Below are positions 1 through 6,732 of a DNA stretch of 64,000 bases, piece after piece (positions within the stretch are counted from its first letter, which is position 1; the number at the start of each line of letters is the position of its first letter). Position numbers and translations under genes: made by a program. Source of the DNA: Balneola sp. EhC07 (GTDB taxonomy: Bacteria; Bacteroidota; Rhodothermia; Balneolales; Balneolaceae); NCBI RefSeq assembly GCF_001650905.1, contig NZ_LXYG01000001.1:62001-126000 (forward strand), read 5' to 3'. The notes beneath the pieces were generated by a model. The model ran no database searches, was not told the DNA's origin, and was given only the letters and a program-made list of their open reading frames with translations.

Positions 1-12
1 TGGGTGATTCAT
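1..12 (-). CDS. Start of next operon gene (partial)
   Basis: A start codon read leftwards at position 12 opens a frame (MNHP...) that leaves the window at once. It lies 27 bases downstream of the adaptor gene's stop codon on the same strand. In this family arrangement the next gene is usually an ABC or RND transporter component, but only four codons are visible, so the identity is a guess from context. Confidence 0.3.
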
Positions 13-39
13 TTTGGCAATATTTCTTTTTCAGAATGC

Positions 40-1296
40 TCATTGCAGTTCAAGAACCTCATTATCTCCAAAAGTGTCATAGCTTGATGTAATTACTTTA
101 TCACCAGCTTCTAATCCCGACAATACTTCGTAATACTCAGGATTCAGTCGACCTAATCGAATATTCTGTTTTACTGCTTGAGTACCATCTTCATTAAGCT
201 TGAATACCCAATTTCCTCCCGAGGTTTGATAAAAACCGCCTCTTGGGAGAAGCAAAGCATTTGAGGACTCTCCAAGTTCTAGTCGGATTCTTGCAGTTTG
301 ACCTCTTCTTAATCCGGACGGCGCCTCATTCACAAATTCCATATCAACCTGAAATTGGCCATTATTGATAACCGGATAAACTTTCGTAATAACCAATTCA
401 TTGGTTTGGCCGGCAAAATTGAAAGAGCCTTCCAGACCGGTAGTAATTCTGGACAAATGAAATTCATCCACACCAACTCTGATCTTATAATTATCTAAAA
501 TGTCGACCTGTCCAATTCTTTCGCCTCTGTTTATTGATTGACCTTGTTGTAATTCTACAGTGGTAAGTTGTCCGTTAATTGGAGCAGTCACGATCAGATT
601 TTCAAGAATAGCCTGAACTCCATCCAGACTTCTGAACATTCGTTTTTCAGATTCATCAAGTTGTCTGAGTTGCGATCTTGTTTGAACTGAATCACGTTTA
701 AAGGACTCGGAGCTTATTTCATATCTCTTCTTCTGATACTCATAATTTTCTTTAGCCTGTTGAAATTCCTGTTCAGACGTGAGGTTTTTCTCGTACAAAG
801 ATTTTTGTCTTTCAAATTCAGGCTTAGCAAGGTTCAATTGATTTTCTACACTGATCAATTGTTCTTTCAACCGAAGGTTATTCTGTTCCAGATTTAAACG
901 GGAGTTTCTGACGTTGTTTATCTGATCATAAAGGCTTGCTTCCTGCTGAAGTACACTTAGTTGGAGAGCAGAATTTGTTAAAACAGCGATGGTGTCACCT
1001 CTTTCTACATTGGTTCCCGATTCCAGATTAACGGATTTGATCACACCGCCTTCCAGTGCATCCAGAAAAATGGTACGAATTGGTTGAACTGTTCCAGAGA
1101 CCTGAATAAACTCCTGAAACGAATTTTCAGCAACAGTGGAAATAGTCAGCTTTTCTTTTTCGACATTGAGTGTGGATCTGAAATCCATATAAGCAAAGCT
1201 GTAGATAGTAAATCCAATGAAGGCTAAAACGATAACAATTAGACCAATCCTTTTAGGCGTCCACTTTTTCTTTTCAATTTTCTTGTCCATTCCCAT
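40..1296 (-). CDS. HlyD-family efflux periplasmic adaptor
   Basis: A 418-residue membrane-fusion (adaptor) protein that would link an inner-membrane transporter to an outer-membrane channel. After a basic N-terminus there is one membrane segment at about residues 17-36. A biotinyl-lipoyl-like half follows (residues 60-110), then a long coiled-coil hairpin rich in Gln, Glu, Leu and Arg (about 110-230), the second lipoyl half beginning near LIVTAPINGQL, and beta-barrel/membrane-proximal domains to the end. Two starts, MGMDKK and MDKK, lie two codons apart; the longer is used. The next gene begins 27 bases downstream, so it probably heads a transporter operon that runs off the window. A sigma-54-like promoter and palindromes lie upstream, beside a divergent sigma-54 regulator gene. 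Family assignment is firm; the substrate is unknown. Confidence 0.9.
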   Translation of the reverse strand: MGMDKKIEKKKWTPKRIGLIVIVLAFIGFTIYSFAYMDFRSTLNVEKEKLTISTVAENSFQEFIQVSGTVQPIRTIFLDALEGGVIKSVNLESGTNVERGDTIAVLTNSALQLSVLQQEASLYDQINNVRNSRLNLEQNNLRLKEQLISVENQLNLAKPEFERQKSLYEKNLTSEQEFQQAKENYEYQKKRYEISSESFKRDSVQTRSQLRQLDESEKRMFRSLDGVQAILENLIVTAPINGQLTTVELQQGQSINRGERIGQVDILDNYKIRVGVDEFHLSRITTGLEGSFNFAGQTNELVITKVYPVINNGQFQVDMEFVNEAPSGLRRGQTARIRLELGESSNALLLPRGGFYQTSGGNWVFKLNEDGTQAVKQNIRLGRLNPEYYEVLSGLEAGDKVITSSYDTFGDNEVLELQ

Positions 1297-1348
1297 GGGC
1301 TGTTCTTAAACTCTTTTAAAGATGAATGTTTTTCTTTCCTATATAATG

Positions 1349-1363
1349 TCAACTACTGTGCCA
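1349..1363 (-). promoter_or_regulatory. Putative sigma-54 promoter of the efflux operon
   Basis: Reading leftwards, TGGCACAGTAGTTGA matches the sigma-54 -24/-12 layout TGGCAC-N5-TTGC, with GG and the second element at the correct 10-base spacing. The one core mismatch is A for C in the -12 GC. It ends about 50 bases before the adaptor start codon. A sigma-54 activator gene lies immediately on the other side, which fits in function. The mismatch keeps this tentative. Confidence 0.5.
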
Positions 1364-1437
1364 AAGCATCAGAAACTCATCAGATCAGTGTTTTTGAGGC
1401 TTTAGTAGGATTTTACTGTTCATTTTGATACACTTAC

Positions 1438-1468
1438 TGTTCGATATCGAACACCTGAAATTTCAGGT
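1438..1468. promoter_or_regulatory. Two abutting perfect palindromes (putative activator sites)
   Basis: TGTTCGATATCGAACA (1438-1453) and ACCTGAAATTTCAGGT (1453-1468) are both perfect 16-base palindromes sharing one base. They sit about 75-105 bases upstream of the sigma-54-like promoter of the efflux gene and about 90 bases before the regulator gene. That is the usual place for NtrC-family enhancer sites. Their role as sites for the adjacent regulator is inferred. Confidence 0.55.
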
Positions 1469-1559
1469 TATTCGTTTTATATAAACCGGAATCGATTTTA
1501 ACAATAGAATTCATTTTAGGTACAGTATTTGATAAAAGGATGTGAACTAACAAATTGAT

Positions 1560-2936
1560 ATGACCTCCAAGAAAGGAAAGATCTTAGTAGTAGATGATGA
1601 TGCCGATGTTTTGCAGGCAGCCCGTTTATTTTTGAAGCAACATGTGAAATCCATAGAAACTGAAAAGGATCCGAATTCTATTCCAACACTTCTGAAAAAC
1701 AACAGATACGATCTGATCTTGTTGGATATGAATTTTACCGAAGATGTGAGTAGCGGTAAAGAAGGTTTCTTCTGGCTACAAAAGATTCTTGAAATAGACC
1801 CTTCCATAGCCGTGATTCTTATAACTGCTTATGGTGATATTGATAAAGCTGTACAAGCCGTAAAAGCAGGAGCCACCGATTTTGTATTAAAGCCCTGGAA
1901 GAATGAAAAGCTTCTTACAACGGTAATGTCCGCAATGCAACTCACGGATTCAAAAAGAGAAGTAGCAGAATTAAAAGAGACACAAAAGCAGATCAACAGC
2001 GATATAGATCATCATTACCGGGATATCATCGGAAGAAGTCCTGCAATGATAAATGTATTCAATACCATTGAGAAAGTAGCAGCTACTGATGCCAATGTTT
2101 TAATTCTTGGAGAAAACGGAACCGGGAAGGAGATGATCGCCAGGGCACTTCACAGAAGATCAGCGCGCCATGAAAATGTATTTATGAATGTGGATATGGG
2201 AGCAATCACAGAATCTCTTTTTGAAAGTGAATTGTTCGGTTATGTGAAAGGAGCATTTACAGATGCTAAAGAAGACAAAGCAGGAAGGTTTGAACTTGCC
2301 AACGGAGGAACTTTATTTCTGGATGAGATCGGAAATCTTCCGTTACCGCTTCAGTCTAAACTTCTTACTGTGTTACAAAACAGAAAGGTAAACAGAGTTG
2401 GCTCCGCAAAATCAAAAGAAATTGATATACGATTAGTATGTGCAACCAATCAGTCTTTAAATGAAATGGTAGCTGACACCAAATTCAGGCAGGATCTTTT
2501 ATTCAGGATCAATACCATAGAAATTCAGTTACCTCCATTGAGAGATCGGATTGAAGACATTGAAGCATTAACAGATCATTTCATAAAACTGTATTCAAAA
2601 AAATACAAGAAGGAAGTAAGTGGATGCTCAAAAGAAACCATCAAAAAGCTAGAGAAACACAGTTGGCCGGGAAATGTGCGGGAACTTCAACATGCAACTG
2701 AACGCGCTGTGATTATGAGTGAATCCACAATATTGCAACCTTCCGATTTTCTTTTAACTCAGGAAATAAGTGATAGCGAACAAGTTGTTTTTGAAGATTA
2801 CAATCTGGAAGAAGTTGAAAAAATGGTTCTTAGAAAAGCACTTAAAAAGCATGAAGGAAATATCTCTAAAGCAGCAGAGGAACTTGGTCTGACCAGGGCG
2901 TCACTTTACAGAAGGATGGACAAATATGGACTTTAA
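1560..2936 (+). CDS. NtrC-family sigma-54 response regulator
   Basis: A 458-residue two-component response regulator that activates sigma-54 RNA polymerase. The receiver domain (residues 7-125) has the acidic pocket VDDD, phospho-acceptor Asp56 in DLILLD and the conserved Lys111 in LKPW. The AAA+ domain has Walker A GENGTGKE (184-191), the sigma-54 contact loop GAFTDA (231-236) and Walker B LFLDE (252-256). A Fis-type helix-turn-helix ends the protein (about 430-458). The loop reads GAFTDA, not the classical GAFTGA, a natural variant that I recall from Bacteroidota regulators. The sensor kinase gene follows 11 bases downstream, and the divergent efflux operon is the likely target. Confidence 0.95.
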   Translation: MTSKKGKILVVDDDADVLQAARLFLKQHVKSIETEKDPNSIPTLLKNNRYDLILLDMNFTEDVSSGKEGFFWLQKILEIDPSIAVILITAYGDIDKAVQAVKAGATDFVLKPWKNEKLLTTVMSAMQLTDSKREVAELKETQKQINSDIDHHYRDIIGRSPAMINVFNTIEKVAATDANVLILGENGTGKEMIARALHRRSARHENVFMNVDMGAITESLFESELFGYVKGAFTDAKEDKAGRFELANGGTLFLDEIGNLPLPLQSKLLTVLQNRKVNRVGSAKSKEIDIRLVCATNQSLNEMVADTKFRQDLLFRINTIEIQLPPLRDRIEDIEALTDHFIKLYSKKYKKEVSGCSKETIKKLEKHSWPGNVRELQHATERAVIMSESTILQPSDFLLTQEISDSEQVVFEDYNLEEVEKMVLRKALKKHEGNISKAAEELGLTRASLYRRMDKYGL

Positions 2937-2947
2937 AGAGATTCATA

Positions 2948-4312
2948 ATGCTTAGAAGTCTGAGAGTAGGAATTATTTTTAGAGTATTATTTCTGTTTAT
3001 AGTTCTTTTGGTTGGAGCTTATATAGCATTAAACACTCAATATTATGTGAGTTTAGTGCTGATAGGAGTAGTAGTTGTACTTCAGGTTATAAATCTTATC
3101 AGGTATGTCGAGATAACAAATAAGAATCTTAAGCGATTTTTTGAAGCTATAAGTTATAATGATTTCTCACAGTCTTTTTCTAATAAAGGATATGGAGAAT
3201 CGTTGGAATCACTGAACTCTGTTTTCAACAATATCATAGAAAAATTTAATCGGGAAAGAGCCAAAGGAGAAGAGAGCTATCAGTATCTGGAAACGGTGGT
3301 TCAGCATATTGGGATTGGATTGTTTTCTTTCAATAAAGATGGTGAAATAGAATTATTTAATACGGCTGCAAAAAAGATATTGGGAACCGCGGTTTTAAGA
3401 AATGTATCTCAACTTAAAAAGATCAGTGAGCCTTTATTTGAAGCTGTTCAGGATCTGAAAGGCGGAGCCAGAACTTTGGTACGAACATCCATAAAAAACA
3501 GAGAATCTCAGATCGCTATTTTTGCTACCGAGTTCAGAGTAAAAGGAGACCTTTATAAGATCATTTCTTTAAGCAACATTTCATCTGAGTTGGAAGAAAA
3601 AGAAATGGAAGCCTGGCAAAACTTAACTCAGGTTTTAGCACATGAGATCATGAATTCCATTACACCGATCGCCTCACTATCTGATACAGTAAATACAATG
3701 TTAGCGGGTAATTTATTGAGCGAAGAAGGGAATAAGGATATATCCGAAGAAACAATGGAAGATGTAAAGGAGGCTCTTCAGACGATCAACAAAAGAAGCT
3801 TAGGTTTAATGCGGTTTGTGGATTCGTACCGGAACATTACACAAATTCCAAGTCCTGATTTTGATGTTGTACACCTGAAAGAAATCGTAGACAGAGTTAA
3901 AAATTTAATGAAAGGAGAAGCTCTTTCCAGATCCATAACGGTTGAAACTGAATTCGAATCTGACTCTATTGAAGTAGTTGCTGACAGCCAGTTGATAGAA
4001 CAATCTTTGATCAACGTTGTAAAAAATGCATTCAAGGTTTTGAAAAACAGGCAGGACCCTAAAGTGATCTTAAAAGGTGGTATTGATGAATCCGGACATG
4101 CTTTTATAGATGTTCAGGACAATGGGCCGGGTATAAAAGAGTCATCAGCAGAGAAAATTTTCGTTCCATTCTATACAACAAGCAAGAACTCTCCGGAAGG
4201 GGGATCAGGAATCGGGTTGAGTTTATCCAGGCAAATTATGAGGCTACACAACGGGAGTTTGTATCTGCTGGAGTCAGAAAAAGGGAAAACAGTTTTTAGA
4301 TTGAGGTTTTAA
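2948..4312 (+). CDS. Membrane sensor histidine kinase
   Basis: A 454-residue sensor kinase, the likely partner of the sigma-54 regulator just upstream. Two membrane segments lie near residues 9-28 and 33-52 with only a few residues between them, so there is almost no periplasmic sensor. A linker and PAS-like domain (about 110-205) come next, then the H-box with His232 in AHEIMNS. The ATPase domain shows the N-box NVVKNA (Asn360), DNGPGI (391-396) and the G-box GGSGIGLSL (418-426). The small outer loop suggests it senses a membrane or cytoplasmic signal. All catalytic motifs are intact. Confidence 0.93.
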   Translation: MLRSLRVGIIFRVLFLFIVLLVGAYIALNTQYYVSLVLIGVVVVLQVINLIRYVEITNKNLKRFFEAISYNDFSQSFSNKGYGESLESLNSVFNNIIEKFNRERAKGEESYQYLETVVQHIGIGLFSFNKDGEIELFNTAAKKILGTAVLRNVSQLKKISEPLFEAVQDLKGGARTLVRTSIKNRESQIAIFATEFRVKGDLYKIISLSNISSELEEKEMEAWQNLTQVLAHEIMNSITPIASLSDTVNTMLAGNLLSEEGNKDISEETMEDVKEALQTINKRSLGLMRFVDSYRNITQIPSPDFDVVHLKEIVDRVKNLMKGEALSRSITVETEFESDSIEVVADSQLIEQSLINVVKNAFKVLKNRQDPKVILKGGIDESGHAFIDVQDNGPGIKESSAEKIFVPFYTTSKNSPEGGSGIGLSLSRQIMRLHNGSLYLLESEKGKTVFRLRF

Positions 4313-4444
4313 TGGTTAAGTATCAAAAAGAAGATAGAGTTTGATTATAATCTTTAAATAGCTTTAATTGAATTAAATTCAAGAGGAAGGGCATAAAAAT
4401 ATAGGTTTCAAATAGGTGAAATATTAATCTAAAACTTATTTTTT

Positions 4445-4810
4445 ATGAAAGAAATTCATGAGGCTAATTCTTTGTTGGAGGAAAATATAACATCTATATC
4501 TAATGTAAATGAATGGGCTGAAATCATGGGCTACGAGAAAACTAGTAAATTTTCCTATGACTATAGAAGGTTTTATGGACTGAGACCAGCCGAAGCATTT
4601 GTAGAGATACGAATTAAAAACATTATTGAATATTTTACTAAAAATCCAAGCGAAAAGTACTACTCTATTTGTTTGGAGTTCGGGTTTGTAAACGAACAAA
4701 GTCTATATAAATTTTTTAAAAGGCATACGAAACTCTCACCAATCGAATACAGAAAAGAGATACAGAAAAGAGATACAGATAAAGAGATACAGATAAAGAG
4801 ATACAGATAA
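4445..4810 (+). CDS. Small AraC-type HTH protein
   Basis: A 121-residue protein that is little more than an AraC/XylS DNA-binding domain. Two helix-turn-helix units can be seen, roughly residues 18-45 (VNEWAEIMGYEKTSKFSYDY) and 63-95 (ICLEFGFVNEQSLYKFFKRH), ending in the family signature LSPIEYRK. There is no sensor domain. The last 20 or so residues (QKRDTDKEIQIKRYR and the few before them) are encoded by a 13/14-bp tandem repeat, so the C-terminus is variable tail rather than domain. It lies upstream of an AT-rich peptide/propeller/thioredoxin cassette on the same strand and may regulate it; that is inference. Confidence 0.7.
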   Translation: MKEIHEANSLLEENITSISNVNEWAEIMGYEKTSKFSYDYRRFYGLRPAEAFVEIRIKNIIEYFTKNPSEKYYSICLEFGFVNEQSLYKFFKRHTKLSPIEYRKEIQKRDTDKEIQIKRYR

Positions 4811-4863
4811 AGAGATACAGAAAAGAGATACAGAAAAGAGATACAGAAAAGAGATACAGAAAA
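4747..4863 (+). repeat. 13/14-bp tandem repeat array
   Basis: Eight complete units and one partial unit stand head to tail. The order is two 13-base units (ATACAGAAAAGAG), three 14-base units (ATACAGATAAAGAG), three more 13-base units, then a partial copy. The array encodes the tail and stop codon of the upstream HTH gene. Because neither unit length is a multiple of three, a change in copy number shifts the frame. The three 14-base units put TAA in all three frames, so translation always ends inside the array. Confidence 0.95.
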
Positions 4864-4933
4864 TGATTGTTATTATTAATCACTTAGTCTAACCTATAAT
4901 CGGTTTTTAATATTAACTTAAATTCGAAAGACT

Positions 4934-5140
4934 ATGAAGAATATGAAATTAAAATCATTTGGATTTGGATTTACATTTATTTTTGTAATTATCATGAGCT
5001 TTTTATTGGCAAAACCCGAGAAAGCAGAGGCATTTGATGGGGATGGATATTGGGCAATGGCTGATAGGTACGATAGGTATCCTTGTGCTGGTAATCCTCG
5101 AGATTGTTATGTAATGCCAGTTATAATAATAGAAGGATAG
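4934..5140 (+). CDS. Small exported two-cysteine peptide precursor
   Basis: A 68-residue precursor. The first 33 residues are basic then strongly hydrophobic (about 11-26) and end in a plausible signal-peptidase site after KAEA. The predicted mature peptide is about 35 residues. It starts FDGDGYW, is rich in Asp, Tyr and Arg, and has two cysteines in PCAGNPRDC that could form one disulfide, followed by a hydrophobic tail. I recognise no named family. The layout resembles Bacteroidota loci in which a short exported peptide precedes a 6-bladed beta-propeller lipoprotein, such as NVEAL-type peptides, but no NVEAL motif is present. A strong hairpin terminator follows. It is translated in the same direction as its neighbours. 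Confidence 0.65.
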   Translation: MKNMKLKSFGFGFTFIFVIIMSFLLAKPEKAEAFDGDGYWAMADRYDRYPCAGNPRDCYVMPVIIIEG

Positions 5141-5161
5141 CTTATAAATTCGTTTAATAAT

Positions 5162-5193
5162 AAAGCCAATCTAGTTTCTAGGTTGGCTTTTTT
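5162..5193 (+). terminator. Intrinsic terminator/attenuator after the peptide gene
   Basis: AAAGCCAATCTAG and CTAGGTTGGCTTT form a 13-base stem with one G-T wobble around a three-base loop, followed by a T run. It sits 21 bases after the peptide stop and 13 bases before the propeller start. It should end most peptide transcripts while letting some through. Confidence 0.8.
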
Positions 5194-5206
5194 AAAATTT
5201 AATTCA

Positions 5207-6328
5207 ATGAAACTATTTGTTCAGTGTTTTTTCTTGTTAGCTTTTCTAAGCTGCGTTCAAAAAGAAAAAGAAGATGCAAATGATGCTTACTTTTCAAAAA
5301 AAACTAAAGAAAACATTCAGCTAAAATTGAATAAGATTTCTACTATTACTCTTGAAAATCATAAAAATGGTAGTATTGGCGCACCTCTATATAACATAGA
5401 GTTTGATACCTTTGGAAATATGTACTTTTTTGATACGATTGAAAGTAAGTTCATTATTTATGACAGTAAGGGTAAATTTTTAAAAACATTTGGAAGGGCA
5501 GGAAGAGGTCCCCTAGAGTTTGAACTTGTATATGCATATACATTGGATGAGCTTAATAATTTATACGTTTACGATGATGCTTTAAGAGGTATCAAAATCG
5601 TAAATGATTCTCTTAATCTTACTTCAATTTATAAGATTAAAAATAAAGAATATTATATAACCTCACATGATATTGAGGTAGTTGGTAAAAATATATATGT
5701 AGGAATTCTTGGAGCAGGGGCAGTAGCAACAACTGATAACTCTCAGGAATTAATCGATTCTCCTTTGATTATGATTGCTGAGGTTGATAACCAAAATGAT
5801 GAACTTAAAAATAGATATATAGGTACTTACGACCCCTATCTTAAGCATATCGAATCTTATTATTACAGACCAATTTTTTATATAGATAGAGAAAAACAAA
5901 CTATTTTAGTCTCACACCAAAACAGTTATAGATTCCAAGAGTTTGATTTAAGAACAGGTAGCCTTATAAAGTACTTTGGGTTTAAATCGGATAATTATGG
6001 TGAGGGAGAAAAAAAATCATCAAAAAACAGAAATAGAAAAGAAAACTATCTTAATAGCTTATCAGAAAGTAATAATGAATTAGTGTTTAGTACTGATGAA
6101 TACATAGGTAATTTTTATTTAAATGGTACTGAGGAATGGTTTGATTCTAAGGATTTATCTGACTTGCACTACTATTTTTCAATTTACTCAAAAGAAAATT
6201 ATACCTATATAACAACACTAGAGGCTAATCACCGCTTAATTAAGGTGCAAAATAACAAATTTTATTTTATTGAAGATGAGGATCCTGAGGAATTTAAAAT
6301 TGGGATATATGAGCTTATCGAGATTTAG
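5207..6328 (+). CDS. 6-bladed beta-propeller lipoprotein
   Basis: A 373-residue lipoprotein starting at the ATG at 5207. A TTG start at 5183 would fall inside the preceding terminator hairpin and give no proper signal peptide. The signal sequence MKLFVQCFFLLAFLSC ends in a lipobox with Cys16. The rest is a run of propeller-like strands with motifs such as FDTFGNMYFFDT, IYDSKGKFLKTFGRAGRG and LNNLYVYDD. These are typical of the Bacteroidota 6-bladed beta-propeller (NHL-like) lipoproteins. Function in this family is largely unknown. It overlaps the next gene by 20 bases, so the two are probably translated together. Base composition is AT-rich compared with the flanks. Confidence 0.8.
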   Translation: MKLFVQCFFLLAFLSCVQKEKEDANDAYFSKKTKENIQLKLNKISTITLENHKNGSIGAPLYNIEFDTFGNMYFFDTIESKFIIYDSKGKFLKTFGRAGRGPLEFELVYAYTLDELNNLYVYDDALRGIKIVNDSLNLTSIYKIKNKEYYITSHDIEVVGKNIYVGILGAGAVATTDNSQELIDSPLIMIAEVDNQNDELKNRYIGTYDPYLKHIESYYYRPIFYIDREKQTILVSHQNSYRFQEFDLRTGSLIKYFGFKSDNYGEGEKKSSKNRNRKENYLNSLSESNNELVFSTDEYIGNFYLNGTEEWFDSKDLSDLHYYFSIYSKENYTYITTLEANHRLIKVQNNKFYFIEDEDPEEFKIGIYELIEI

Positions 6329-6719
6329 CTATATCATTTTAAGTCTTATTGTTTTTGTTTCTTGCTCAAACAAGCATCCTAAAGAATATGTAGATACTTT
6401 AACGGAATTGGGCTGGGAAAAAGAAATACCTGATTCGGTATTTGTATTATTTACATCTGTAAACCAGTGTTCCCCATGTGAGCAAGAAATTGAAGAGTGG
6501 AATAGTAAATATGCCAATTCTAACAAAGTTATATTAATTGTAAATGAAAAATATGTTTCTAATTTTGAGAATTACTTAACAGCAAATTCAATTAAACTAT
6601 TTTCAATTCAAGATGAGAAAGGGTTATTTAGAAAAAGAGAACTTATCCCTTTTTTGCCTTATAAAATCTTGATTTATGATGATAAGGTTATAGATTTGGG
6701 AGAGCTAGGAAAGGATTAA
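6309..6719 (+). CDS. Small thioredoxin-like lipoprotein
   Basis: A 136-residue lipoprotein beginning at the ATG at 6309; an upstream ATG at 6270 would put 13 charged residues before the signal peptide. The lipobox is VFVSC with Cys19. After about 30 residues comes LFTSVNQCSPCEQEIEEW, with a redox CxxC (Cys54 and Cys57) at the start of a helix, as in thioredoxin and TlpA folds. The remainder (VILIVNEKYV... LIYDDKVIDLGELG) fits a reduced thioredoxin fold, shorter than typical TlpA. It overlaps the propeller gene by 20 bases. A disulfide role acting on the two-cysteine peptide is an attractive inference only. Confidence 0.65.
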   Translation: MSLSRFSYIILSLIVFVSCSNKHPKEYVDTLTELGWEKEIPDSVFVLFTSVNQCSPCEQEIEEWNSKYANSNKVILIVNEKYVSNFENYLTANSIKLFSIQDEKGLFRKRELIPFLPYKILIYDDKVIDLGELGKD

Positions 6720-6732
6720 AAAATATACAATT

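Noticed and set aside
4747-4863. CRISPR array
   Set aside because: The units are 13-14 bases, directly adjoining and without spacers.
5183-5206. TTG start for the beta-propeller lipoprotein
   Set aside because: The codon lies in the 3' arm of the terminator hairpin and would spoil the lipoprotein signal; the ATG at 5207 is better.
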